From the NCBI GenBank assembly GCA_036874045.1, contig CM072346.1, forward strand, positions 13,492,001 through 13,556,000: DNA of 64,000 bases. Direction: 5' to 3'. This document shows, piece after piece, positions 23,891 to 38,562 of this stretch. Under the pieces are notes generated by a model. It was not told where the DNA came from, searched no databases, and saw only the letters and a list, made by a program, of their open reading frames with translations. This stretch comes from Cymodocea nodosa. Its lineage: Eukaryota > Streptophyta > Magnoliopsida > Alismatales > Cymodoceaceae. Both the position numbers and the translations under genes were made by a program. Position 1 is the stretch's first letter; each line of letters opens with the position of its first letter.

Positions 23891-25015
23891 AAGTCTTAAC
23901 ATGAATGGATGCTCGATCTTAGAATCGGTGGACTTGATTCTATCCATAATTGATTTGTCTAGTGACGCAGCACCAGATGATTTTCTCTTGTCTAGTGCTA
24001 CAGTATCAGATTTTCTCTTAAATGTCTGATGCTAGTGTTCTATGGTTCTAAGGAAAGATAGGTGCCCATCGTTGAAAACAGTGACCTGATCTAACTAACT
24101 TTCTGCTTATTATATTTCTAACTATATGTTTAAGGTCTAGCCTATGGTGAAGCCTTCAATCATAGTCATAATGATCTGTAATTTTGCTTTAATCCTTTGA
24201 CTTGATCTTGATCATGTGATCTTCGACATTCTTGTTTCTCTTTGTATTTTCTTTACTTAAGTTGCTCATTAGCTTGATTTTCACGTACTCCTTTTTGCTT
24301 GAATCTTCGTTCTTTATGTTAACATGATGTTTTCGTTTCTCTTTGTATTTTCTTTGCTCGTTGACTTGATTTTCATGTGCTCCTTTTTGCTTGATGATCT
24401 TGCATGAATCTTCATTCTTCGTTTAAGTTTTGTACCATGAAAATCCTAGAGACGGATTTTCCCAGCACATATCAGACTATCAGGCCTCTCATTTATTCAA
24501 ATAGAACCATCGCTCGATTCTACACCCTTGTTCTAACTCTCAAAGTCTTTAACTACTCTTATCGGCTAACGAGAATAAAGATTTCAGCTACCGGTTTGTG
24601 AGTCATGCTCTGTCAATATGTTTGCAAATTTGAATTGTTGTACACGTAATTTGAGGTCGCGGTTGTCGATATGAATATTCTTCTTCAAGGTGCTTGAGGG
24701 CACGGTGGCCTGATAATTCTTTGATGTTATGTAGGAAATTCAAGCATAATTATGTGCCTGATATGATAAAAATTCTTCGTCGTCGAGCTATAAAATACAA
24801 CCCGGAAATAAAGAATAGGATTGGCAGTTGTCTTCAACCGCCGACGACCCTTGATTTCTTCATCGATCCGTGTGTCTATTCTTAGGAGTACGACAGAACG
24901 AGAAAATCCATGACCACGAAATGTGCGGTATGAATCTGCATTTGGAACGCCGACGACGACGACGAGAGAAAAGACAAACAGAGAAAGTCCGGCAACCTGC
25001 AGTCCTCCCCCTCCG

Positions 25016-27231
25016 ATGACCGCCGTTCCCATCCATCTCCTATGGCTCTGCTTGCTCCTCCGCCCTCTTCGGTCCTCCGGAAACGAGAACGAGGCCGCCG
25101 CCCTTCTCGCGCTCAAGTCTGGATTCCACATCCGGAACGACGTGCTCCCCTCGTGGACCAACGCAACCTCACCGTGCGGCGCGAACCAGACATGGCAGGG
25201 CATTTTCTGCTTGCACGGCGTCGTGGTCGCCGTCCACCTACGCAACTTGAACCTCTCCGGCAACATTGACGTCGATAGCCTCGCAAAACTCCACAAGCTC
25301 CGCTCCCTTAGCTTCGCCCGCAACTCCTTCTCTGGCCACATCCCGGCCCTGAACAAGCTCAATGGTCTCAAGGCCATTTACTTGATGGGCAACCGATTCA
25401 GCGGCGGCATCCCGGACGACTTCTTCTCCAACCTCACCCACCTCAAGAAGCTGTGGTTTGCCCGCAATAACTTTACCGGGAGGGTCCCTTCTTCCATCTC
25501 CAAGCTGCTGCCCTTGATAGATCTGCACCTTGAGTACAACAATTTCGTTGGAAGCATTCCCAAGGCCAACCTTCCTGCTCTGAAATCCTTCAACGTGTCC
25601 AGCAATCTCCTGGAGGGGAGCATACCGGAAGGTTTCCAGAGGTTCAACAAGACTGCCTTCCAGAGGAACCCTGGCCTCTGCGGTCCACCGTTGGTCAACA
25701 AGCCATGCGCCGTCGATGACCTTCAACCGCCCCCGAAGGCTCCTGACCTGGCCGACGTGAAATCCGGCAAGAAGGCTGTCGTTCTCATGGCCCTGATCAC
25801 CGTGGTGCTCGCCCTCGTGGCGGGAATGGCCATCATGAAGAAGAAAAGGTCCCTAATCAATTTGCCAATGATTAACTGTTCACGATCGCAACATTATTTA
25901 ATATTGTTGGATGGATAAATAGTGTGCTCGATCGTGTGTGTGGTTTGATTAATTTCTCGCCTGCCCTTTACCAGGACGAACGAGGACTTGTTGGACAACG
26001 CCAGGTCCGACGTCTACGGTGAAGAAGCCGAGTACTCGAAGCATAAATGGCGGGAACAGAAGACAGATTCCTACAAGGCCGCCGAACGGCAGCGACTGGA
26101 ACAGTCGAGTAGGGCGGGCGTCAGATCAGAGTCGTCGTCCGTGCACAGCAATCACAACACCACCACGATGCCCACGGCAACGGGCGCAGCGCAGGCCGCA
26201 CCGGAGCTGGTGATAGTAAACGGGGAGAGAGGCCTGTTTTCGATGCAAGATTTGATGAAGGCGGCGGCGGAGGTGCTAGGGAGCGGCGGGCTCGGGTCTG
26301 CCTACAAGGCGGTGTTGGGCAATGGGGCGGAGGTCGTGGTGAAGAGGATGAAGGAGATGAACCGGGTGGGGAAGGAGGAGTTCGACAGGGTGATGAGGAA
26401 AATGGGTGGGCTTCGCCACCCCAACGTCCTCACCCCCTTGGCCTACCACTTCCGGAACGAGGAGAAGCTTCTGGTCTTCGATTACGTCGACAATGGAAGC
26501 TTGCTCTATCTCCTCCATGGTAAACATATATACTTATGCAAGAAGATTAAGATTTCGATGCAGATGTGTAAAGATTACATTTGAAATCAATAGATGATCG
26601 TGCAGGCGACCGCGGACCACATCACGCAGCGCTGAATTGGCCAACACGTCTTCGGATCCTGAAGGGAATCGCCAAGGGAATGGCGTACCTTCACCGGGAG
26701 CTGACGGACTGCGGGGTTCCCCACGGCAACCTAAAGTCCGGCAACGTCCTCCTCCGCGACGACTACGAGCCCATGATCATCGACTACGGGTACATGTCCC
26801 TCACCAGCCAAGAGCTTGCCACCCAGGTGATGTTCGCCTACCGCTCCCCCGAGTCCATCCGGAACGGCGTCGTCTCGCCCAAGTCCGACGTGTACTGCCT
26901 CGGCGTCATCGTTCTCGAGATCCTAACGGGGAAGTTCCCCTCCCAGTACTTGCCCAGCGGCAAAGGAGGAACCGACCTGGTCCAGTGGGTCAACACGGCG
27001 GTGTCGGAGCGGAAGGAGATAGAAGTTCTCGACCCTGACGTCGCCGGCTGCGAGGCGGCGGTGGAGAGTATGGTGAGGCTTCTCCATGTGGGGATGGAGC
27101 TGATGGAGCCCAACCCGGTGCACAGGCCCGACATGTTGGACGCGGCTAGGAGAATAGAAGAGGCGGTGGAAGAGCCATTGGTAAGAGTCGAGTCCAGTAC
27201 GACGGCCGGCCGAGGGAGCGCGTGCAGCTAA
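25016..27231 (+). CDS. Pollen-receptor-like LRR receptor kinase with pseudokinase signature (LRR-III/PRK type)
   Basis: Three exons: 25016-25848, 25975-26519 and 26606-27231, with introns GT-AG; 667 residues. Order: signal peptide (1-about 21), LRR N-cap with the C54..C65 pair, about five LRRs (76-205), a C222..C231 cap, Pro-rich juxtamembrane stretch, one transmembrane helix (253-274) followed by KKKR, a charged linker, then the kinase-like domain (about 375-650). The Gly loop is GSGGLGS (380-386) and the ATP-binding Lys is K401 in VVVK. The catalytic HRD is HGN (499-501) and DFG is DYG (519-521), as in pollen receptor kinases, so catalysis is doubtful and the protein probably signals through partners such as RopGEFs (family knowledge). 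The ATG at 25016 is preferred over one at 24923 because it directly starts the hydrophobic leader. Confidence 0.9.
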
Positions 27232-28097
27232 TCGTCCAGCTGGCGGCGTTTGTGATCGAATCCAGGGTGGCGGGTCCGATTCCACGGCGGCGTCTGTGGT
27301 TCGGGCTCCGTTTGGGAATCGGCGGCCGGTCGTGCTTAATTAATTTTGTAATTTATGGCCGTGCATATGTGATACATATGCAATTCTGACGCTTTCAGAG
27401 CTTAGGGAGATGGAAGAAAATAGGAATTTCCTTGCATTTTGTAGGAATACGTGTAAGTTGCAATTCTGAGATACGTCGATTAACTTAGCATGCTGTGCGT
27501 AACCATATATATGTTTGTTTATATTGACCACAAAACATGTCAATAAAATACAAGCTGTTTGATCAACACCAATTATTCCTTGTAGTTAAGGGGTTACAAA
27601 TTAACCGCTTGACAGTGTATGTTTCTAAACAGCTTGAAGACTATTTGCTTTTACCACCACTAAAGACCAAGACTACTTAGACAAAATCTCATATTAAAAG
27701 GAGTGTGGGCGAACCTAACAAACATCCATCTGATGTTGAATCTGTTTTCTTACTACTAATTGATTTTAAAATGAATTTTAACACTTCTCCACTATTAGTT
27801 AATTTTTTTCCAACCTGACAAATGACACTGTTCATGCCCAACCAAACCGTGCCGAGCACCAGCTAGTGCGGCCCAGGCACGGGCCCAAATGTGCCACACG
27901 ATAATGAATTTTAAGAGACCAAAGGTTAAAGTTTTTTATAAAACATGAGACAGGAAGTGAAAAACTCAACAAAATGACACGGATGGTGGGAAACCATCAA
28001 ACCCAACCGAATGATATTCCAAATTCCAATTCAGAAAAGAAAGAAACAAGAGAGTTTTCACGGCAAAGGTAAAATCTTCTAGCTATTGATCACAGTC
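27232..28097. other. Intergenic region between convergent genes
   Basis: 3' UTRs of the receptor kinase and of the downstream minus-strand eL38 gene probably occupy the ends. A GC-rich island at about 27835-27900 with CCCAACCAAACCGTGCCGAG and GGCCCAGGCACGGGCCC resembles the subterminal sequence of small hAT-type elements. No gene is seen. Confidence 0.5.
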
Positions 28098-29702
<1,605 letters not shown>

Positions 29703-29862
29703 TTCCGCAGATTCGACAGGCGACTGGTGACGGAAATCGTGCGAGGAATCAACCGATCTACCTCCGCGCAGCTTTGCCTCGTGCGATCTCCGCCGCACCC
29801 TCCAGAGAATAGCGCCGCCGAAACGAAAAAAACGGGTAAGTGACGTGAGACGAGCGTTTAGA

Positions 29863-29873
29863 AACCCTAAAAG
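29863..29873 (-). promoter_or_regulatory. Telo-box in eL38 copy A promoter
   Basis: AAACCCTAAAA (TTTTAGGGTTT on the gene strand) lies about 160 bp upstream of the start codon, next to GGGCCGC. Telo-boxes are common in plant ribosomal-protein promoters. The matching place in copy B (about 36867-36877) reads TTTAGGGCTTC, so the box is altered there. Confidence 0.6.
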
Positions 29874-29879
29874 GGCCGC

Positions 29880-31110
29880 AACGAATATTAATATTAAAAT
29901 TTATATCCAAAATATAATATTAAAATTTATAGCCAAATTTAATATAATTTTTTTAATATTTCTCTAAAATTTAATTTTTAATATTAATTTCCTATACTCC
30001 CCCACACATCATAAATCACATAATTTCTTATGTTATGTAAATGTGTCTTGTATAACTCTAATTCTTATTTCCACGATAAAAGAATATTGTGAAGGTTCAC
30101 ACGTGATATCATCTATAAATATAGTTTTTACTCTTACTCTTATCACAATAAAAGAATGTTGTGAATGCCTACAAGATCCATCCTCTTTTTTATATTTATC
30201 AATAATTCGGACATCAATAGTAATTATGTAATTGCAATCCTATTATATTCCTTAAATATTTTATAATATTAATGTTTTTTAGTTAATATTAGAGATTTTT
30301 AATTAAGGATTAAGGTTTTTAATTAGAGATTACAATTTTAAATGATATTGAGGTTTTAAGGAATTAAATTAAGGTTTAGGTTTTTTAATTTAAAATTAAG
30401 GATTTAATTAAAAAATATAAAGAGATTTAATTAAGGTTTTGAAGTTATAAATTAAGGATTGGACTAAGTATTTGAGTTTTTAAATATTTAATTGGGTATT
30501 TTATTGATTAAGTGGTTTGAATGTTTTAGTCATATGGTTTGGGTGTTTTGATTAAATGATTTGAGTCAAACATTTTTAATGATTAAATATTTTGATTTTG
30601 ATTAAGCATCTTATTTAAATAGTTTAATCACCTAAGTGTCCTGATTAAAAGGTAGAGGGTAGAAAAGAAAATGATCGAAAAAAGACACGAGTGAGAAGAA
30701 ATTCAACATTTGACGAACTTAGTTAATCGTTAGACCCTAAATAAGGTGTCAACGGCCATGACGTAACGACCATTTAGTAGTTATAATTTATAATTTATAA
30801 TCATAATCTAAGTCTTTCTACGAATGATTAAGTAAATTTTCAAATATAACCACTCAAAACAACAACCATAACTACACGTACATGTAAGTTATTCTTTATT
30901 TAAAAAGAGGAGTGACTTGCAAAAACTGGAAGAAATAAAATAGAGGGTCTCTCGCATATTTTTAATAGTAATTTTAAAAATATATATATAATAAGAAAAA
31001 TATACTTGTTTAATAAACTTAAACAATGGAAGAAAAAAATTTAATTTATTTTGAATAAGATCTGACAACGTAGAAAAATTAATAAAAACTAAACTCAGAA
31101 AATCAAATTT
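29880..31110. other. AT-rich region between divergent eL38-A and RRS1
   Basis: Mostly A/T with many TTAAT/AATTAAGG motifs (30240-30480 repeats AATTAAGGTTT variants). The part near 29880-29990 has a rearranged counterpart upstream of eL38-B. No gene is seen; RRS1 5' UTR sequence probably starts near 31120. Confidence 0.55.
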
Positions 31111-31549
31111 AGTACGACTGTGCTTAAACCCTTTCGCCCGAGCGAGCGATCCGTTTTCTCGACGATATTGCGCGCAGTAAACCCTCGCGACTTCGGCACC
31201 GAAATTCATCTTCCCCGGCGCGCCCCTATCTCTCACTGCCGGCCCGAACGAAGAAGACAGCGACGATTGGAGAACGTCATCCCTCCACCACTCGCGACCA
31301 CCGGCGCACCCTGCGTCGACGATCCTGAAGGCTCTGAAACCGCATCCGCCGCTCGTGGTTGCAACGCCTTGTTCATATTTGCATTCGGGAAGAAGGTGCT
31401 CTGAACCTTGCCAGTGTTGGTTCCGACTGGTGTTATTAGGTATTTAGAGTAAATTTCAGTAAGTTTTTTGTTTCCTGTTCTGTTTTAGTTGTAATTTTTA
31501 GTAAATGTCAGGTAATATTTAGGGATTTAGGGTTTCTGTCGAAGGTAAG

Positions 31550-34500
31550 ATGGAGATGGAAGGTGTCAAGTACCAGTTGGACTTGGGCAATCTCATGGCG
31601 TACGATCCGAGCTACCACTTCGAATCCATACCCTCCTCCAGGTCTGCTCCTTCTCCATCTCTTCTCCTTGCAGGACAATAAAATCTTGTCGTTTTCTTAA
31701 AATTTATATGAAAAAAGATTTTTCTCTCTTTGTGTTTGGTTTGGTATTTTGTTCGTGAGTTCCCCTAGGCCACATCACACTATGTTAAGTTCACGTTCAA
31801 ATGAAAAATCGAGCCTTCTACTAATTCTCACTTTTAAAGATTAGCTGAAAAATTCGTTTATATGATATTCATGTTTTAGTTGCAATGTGTTTATGCGTTT
31901 TTGTTATTGTTTCGGTGGTCCTAATTTTATTTGATTCGTGAAATTTGTCTTAGAGAAGAGCTAACGATCGAATGCTTGAAGAAGGGGACTGAACTTGTTC
32001 AGGGAATAGCCGATGCCCTTTTTAGTTTGCCTTCTACAGAAGACCCGGATGGGCCTATTGTACAGTTGCCACCGCCTACTACCAAGCTACCAAGGGAGAA
32101 GCATGTAAGCTTTCTGCCGATCATCTCTAGTTCTCTGTGCGTTTTCTTGCCCGTTTAGATTTGGCTTGTTTCTCTACGTTTATGTGGGTTTGTAAATGTT
32201 TTCGATTGGAGAAGTTGTGATATTTCTCACACGCAAAAGTTGCCTTTCAAAATGGTAGGATGTTGCACGTTTGCAGTCTAGGTTGATTTCTTTGATCAAT
32301 TTATCAGTAGGATAGTGTGGATAAGCTGCTTTTCTGGATGGTTAACTTCGGTGTTCTTCCTTTTGGCATTTTTGGTATACATGTTATGTGCTAACCTGCT
32401 TTTGTTTTGGTTTATTTCAGTTCCCAAAACCTAAACCTCCCACTAAATGGGAAATGTTTGCAAAAAGTAAAGGTAAGTTCTAAAGATATATCTGTTGCTA
32501 TTTTTTTAAAAGAAACATTTTGTTGTCATTCATGACGGAATTCTCTTGTTTTCTTTGTATATTCTCGTGTCATTTACTGTAATGCTTGGTATGCCGTGCA
32601 GGAATACAGAAGCACAAAAAAGGAAAGCAGGTATTTGATGAACAAACTGGTATCTGGAAGCGTCGCCATGGTTATGATCGTGTTAATGATGAAAAGGATA
32701 TACCAATTATTGAAGCTAAATCAACAGATGGTACCAATTTTAGATGTTGCTAAATTTTAATCCATTGCGTTTTATATTCTGATAAATTAAGTTTCAAATT
32801 TGGGAAAATGAGGATCAAGTCAACATTTTCACTTTGTGGATTCAACTTTTACAGTTTTACTGGGATTCAGTCATGTAGTTTATTGGGATCTTGTGCATGT
32901 ATCTGACCTACACAATCATTGTTTTTACTTTTAACCAATAATTTAATACTGAAATAACTAAAGATGCATGTGTCTGACCCTGCAAATAGGATTAGGCATG
33001 ATTATTATTGTTGTCATTTTTGTGTCTAGAACTTAAGGGATCCTATGAGTAGGATTAGGTAAAAATGTCAATGGGCCAGCCTGGCCTTGCTCGGCCCAAA
33101 GACAGATTGCCCGTATGGGCTACAGGTTCGGCCCAGTCGGCCTGCAAAATTAAAATTTTTCTACATTCCGACCCTGCCCCAGGCTACCTATAGGCCACGC
33201 ACAGGTAGCCCACAACCAAACATTTAAATGTCCGATGACAACTAGACATTTATAAACTTTTTTAATAAAAAATAATTATATTAAATTTTTATATAATATA
33301 ATATTATAATGTTATAATATTTTGTTATAATGTTGGAATATTAGTTCTGGAATAAACAAAATTTAATAACATTATTTATATTATACAATAAATAATTTTT
33401 TTTAAAATATTAAATAAACGAATGTTTTTTAACGTTGTTTATTAAACATTCGTAAAAATGAATGTTTTTAACGAACGGGTGTGTGGCTCGGGGAATGGCC
33501 CAGTCGGCCCGTGGGTCGAGACAGTTAAGCCCATGGGCCAGGCCAGGCCGACCTGTAGGCCTCAAAAATGTAAAATTTAAGGCCTGGCCCGTTTGACATG
33601 TATAGGATTAGGTATGTTTATTGTTGCTGTTCTTGTTGTGTCTGGGACTGAAGTGGTTTCTGTTGTGAGCCTATCTTTAAACCTTCCATCGCAATACCCA
33701 AATGAAATAAATAGCAGGACTCAGATTTGATTACCAATTTACTATTCTTCCTGTAGTATTTACCACTAAAAGCTGGCGTTAGAATCTTTTGTTCACTGCT
33801 GGTTGCATAATTGAATCAGCAATTTCAAGTACTTGAAGATGGTTAAAAAAATGATGTGTTGTAAATTGTAATAGTAGTCTACGAACCTGACTTAGACTGA
33901 TGAAGTGGCATTTTTTCTCCCTATGTTTTTTCTGTTGTTGCTAATTCTCTATGGAAATTGATGCTTCTTCAATATCTTCATTGTTTCCTATCTTTCATGA
34001 ATGTGATGAAAATTTTGAAGTTTATTTTTTATGACAATCTCTGAACAAATTTACGGGAAAGATTTGTCTTTATCAACATAATTTATTTTATAAGTGTGTC
34101 ATTTAACCTTAAATTTTTTCTCTTCTCCAGAACCGGGTGAGGACCCATTTGGTAAGAGAATGAAAGAGAAGAAAAGTCGAGTGGAAAAGCAAGAAAAGCG
34201 TCGGCTCCAGAATTTGAAACAGGCTGCAAAAGTTGATGCACTACCAAGGTTATATATTTTGTATCTACTTTTGCATAAAATTTTCATATTCTCTCAATTT
34301 ATAAGTTCTCAGATGTGTCCTGCATAGCCAACTTAAAAATAAAAGCAGTGATATGTGGATATCAAACTAAAGTTTTTTGAAAAGGGATATCAAACTAAAG
34401 GTATTTTCCTGATTCAGCCACGTACAACTAGCGGCAACTACATTGCCTATTACAGGAACTAAAAAAGAGACACCAAAGAAAGCAAGCAAACATGAGCTCG

Positions 34501-35056
34501 ATGATGTTGCTGGGATGGCTGCAACTGCCACTGCAAGTGGTGGAAAATTCGATAAAAAACTACCAGGGGAAAAACCTGCAAAACATACTGGGAAGTTTCG
34601 AAAGGTGGAGTGCCAATGCTAAGTTTGCAATGTTAACTTGTGTGTTTCTCTCAAAAGAATGATACTTAAATAGGATTGTTCTTTTGCAGTTTCTTCCAGC
34701 TGTGGAAGGAAAAGGAATGGGCAAGGAAGAGAAACAACAAACGGAGAAAATCCTCGGTAAAATTATGTCCAGAGGCTCGGAAGATATACTAAACGTCAAC
34801 AAGGCAAGCTTTATCAATTTATTTGTTTTTTGTACGGAATTGTCACTTCGGCTTTGCAATTCTGGCTATCTGCCATCCCCCCCACAAGCGCAACTCATGG
34901 TAGCTGCTCTTTGTTTTTAATTTTACACAGGCTGTTTCTATGTTCAACGTTGCCGAGGAGAAGAAGAGGAGGAAGGAACGACAGTCTTCTTCTGCAACGA
35001 ATAAGCTGAAGCCCAAAGGGAAATCGTTGAAGAAATTTTCACGGAAGAGTCATTAA
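31550..35056 (+). CDS. RRS1: Ribosome biogenesis regulatory protein RRS1 homologue
   Basis: Nucleolar assembly factor; in yeast RRS1 with Rpf2 brings 5S RNP into pre-60S particles. Eight coding exons: 31550-31641, 31954-32104, 32421-32472, 32602-32730, 34131-34248, 34418-34604, 34690-34803 and 34931-35056. They sum to 969 bases, 322 residues, close to plant homologues. Key blocks are [19 protein letters not shown] at the N-terminus, then [30 protein letters not shown] and a [11 protein letters not shown] block, all diagnostic of RRS1. The tail is basic ([16 protein letters not shown]). All introns are GT-AG except the seventh, which has a GC donor (AAG then GCAAGC). The 1.4 kb fourth intron carries a small transposon-like insertion. 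A telo-box-like TTTAGGGTTTC sits at about 31527-31537. Confidence 0.93.
33058..33604. mobile_element. Small non-autonomous DNA element in RRS1 intron 4
   Basis: A GC-rich-ended segment begins TAAAAATGTCAATGGGCCAG and ends GGCCTGGCCCGTTTGACATG, so its ends are imperfect inverted repeats. Flanks on both sides contain TAGGATTAGG, and the surrounding sequence (32986-33030 and 33603-33650) is also similar. The centre is AT-rich and non-coding. Probably a MITE of hAT type; the superfamily is not certain. Confidence 0.55.
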
Positions 35057-36120
35057 GTGAAAGATATATGTTACTATCAAATATTAAGATGAAAGATCGG
35101 ACAACATGATAGTTTTTAGGATTCGTATGTTTGTTGAGGAGATGAGTTTTTTTTTTCTCGCTGACTTTTATTTAACTTGATCTATTCCTTATAACGAAGA
35201 AATTTCACTCACGTTGTCACCATAACCGTCACCACTTCGGTTCACTTCCATCTTTCACGCCATTGCCGTCGAACGCTAAGTTCGGTAGACATGAGAATGA
35301 AATGGCATCCGCCACCGGTGACTTCTGGCTCACTGGACAAGTTCGAGGGCAGCTTCATGGTTATGTCCCAGAGGACATGTAAATTTTGATTCTCACGTTA
35401 ATATTCAAATTAGAATTCATTTACTTTCTTTTAAATTCTTAAAAATACACAAACATTAAATTTTCAGATTTCATTAGTTTTTGCCAACACAGAGATTAAA
35501 AAAGCGAAGGAAAAAATTGCTTCTTTTACATTTCTATAAATAGCTTCGTTTTCCTTTTCGCCTATCTTGAAATATTACACCTTTCTGCAAGCACACAAAT
35601 TGTGTGAACGATGATTATTAAATTCAGTTTTATAACAAACAAGTTTTGACACCCTAATAATAACAACAAATGCCTTTATTTTACCATGTGAAATTATGAG
35701 GCTCTTAAAAATCAAATGAACTGAAGTTCGAATTTTGGACAATACAGAAAACACAGTTATTAAAAAAAGTAGTATAAGGTTCTTGACGTCTCACATATTT
35801 GGAAAAAGAATTTTCAAGATCATATTTAAAGAAAAATTACACTGGAAAAAAATAGAACAGTAAAAAATTCAATACGAGGCAATTATCACGGAAACCCCGA
35901 AGATGAAAAGTCGTAATATAATGAAAATCATTTCACAGTTTTTACGACATTAGCAACCAACGTTAATGATAGCTTTAACCAAAAAGAGATATCTTACCAG
36001 TGAATAAAACAATTCAACTTAACTCAATCTACAAAAGTCAATAAAGTCAATGAATAGTATCAAACCTTAAAGGGGTCAGTGACTGACGTAATTCAGCTGA
36101 CGAAAATGAAAATTATTGAA
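35057..36120. other. Intergenic region downstream of RRS1
   Basis: RRS1 3' UTR occupies the first part. The rest is AT-rich with no supported gene; about 36060-36120 has GACTGACGTAATTCAGCTGACG-like repeats leading into the Harbinger fragment. Confidence 0.5.
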
Positions 36121-36124
36121 TTCC

Positions 36125-36705
36125 GTCAGAATCTTGTTAGTGTGCATTACACTTGACGGAAAAGAAAGTCGAATTTTACCGTTGTATAAAATCTAAAAAT
36201 TTCATTTACCGTTAGAAAATTTTCGATCGCCCCTATTCAGAAAATTTTTTTCTCTCTCTCGTGCCTAACAGAATTCGTAAGACTGATAAGGAAGATTTAC
36301 TTGAGGACCTGCTAGATGAGTTGGAAGAGTTAAATATTATTGATGATATACAACCAATGGGAGAGATACATATAGAAAGCAATGCCGAAATTCGAATGAC
36401 TCAAGAACAAAGAAAAGAAATAGCAGATAATATGCGAGAAGATATGATGATGACAATGTGGGATGGAAGAACTAGATGATATTATTTCGTATTGTAATAT
36501 TTCAATTAAGATGTATTTATATTTTTCAAATATTAGTTGTAATAAACTTTTGTCATAATTTCTATCAGAATTTTATGTCTTACACTAAACCTCTCTTAGA
36601 ATTTTCTTTTTCATTTCCATTACAAAATTTCTATTTTATTTCGTTAATTTTTTTTTTTCATTTCCGTTAAAATTTTCCGTCGTGCACTAACACGCCCTAA
36701 CTATA
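36125..36705 (+). mobile_element. PIF/Harbinger-like element remnant with transposase tail
   Basis: An open stretch to the stop at 36477-36479 ends in EQRKEIADNMREDMMMTMWD plus GRTR. This resembles the extreme C-terminus of Harbinger (DDE_Tnp_4) transposases (R..RD.L...MW). It is preceded by an acceptor-like TGCCTAACAG at about 36262-36271. The ends carry TGTTAGTGTGCA..GACGGAAAA and its rough complement at 36675-36705 (CCGTCGTGCACTAACACGCC), i.e. terminal inverted repeats. The catalytic domain is missing, so it is a deletion derivative. The tail is found again at 51585-51640. Confidence 0.55.
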
Positions 36706-37039
36706 CTCCTCACTCTTTGCTGCAATTACCGTCAACTAATCGAAGTCACAGGTTACAACGTGAGAGGTAAATTTATATTCAAAATTTAATATTAAAAAAA
36801 TTATACCTAATATTAATATTTAAAAATTTTAACATTGTGCGGGGGTAACACCGTCATTTCCTCCATTTAGGGCTTCCATCTCTACACGCTCGTCTCACTC
36901 ACTCCTCCATTTCTTTCATTTCCGCGGCGCCATTCTCTGGAAGGTGTGGCGGAGATCGCACGAGGCAAAGCTGCGCGGAGGTAGATCGGTTGATTCCTCG
37001 CAGAAAGTCCGTCACCAGTCGCCTGCCGAATCTGAGAAA

Positions 37040-38141
<1,102 letters not shown>

Positions 38142-38555
38142 AGCGGTGTTATCTATTTTAGCTTTTGCTAGGTAGAAGATTTTACCTTTGCTAGGAAGAA
38201 AATTTTACCTTCGCTGTGACAGCTTTCATGTGTCTTTCTTTTTTATATTGGAGTTCGGCATATCATTCGGTACGATTTGACTGTTTTCTACACTCCCCTT
38301 GTCTGTGTTATTTTGTTGTGTTTTTTATCAACCTTTCTGGTTTATCATTTCTAGTCTCGTAATTTATAAAAAATTGAAACCCTCAGATACTCGTTACCGT
38401 GTGGACGAAAATTCAACCTCATAGATATTATTGTCAAATGTCACTCTTTCTGATAGGTAAATTTTTTGTCATGAATGAGAAGGGTATTATGATCTGCATC
38501 ATGGTCCGGCGGAATTCAATTTTTTTTTTTTTGTGTATATACAGATCAATTAGGG
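38142..38555. other. eL38-B 3' region
   Basis: 3' UTR and flank. The section to about 38280 (TTTTACCTTTGCTAGGAAGA and following) corresponds to 28000-28090 downstream of copy A, so the inverted duplication includes the 3' end. Confidence 0.6.
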
Positions 38556-38562
38556 GTTGTTA

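Noticed and set aside
24727..25377. 216-codon minus-strand frame over the start of the receptor kinase
   Set aside because: Antisense shadow of exon 1; no domain.
27340..27543. 67-codon minus-strand frame after the receptor kinase
   Set aside because: Short, in the likely 3' UTR, no similarity.
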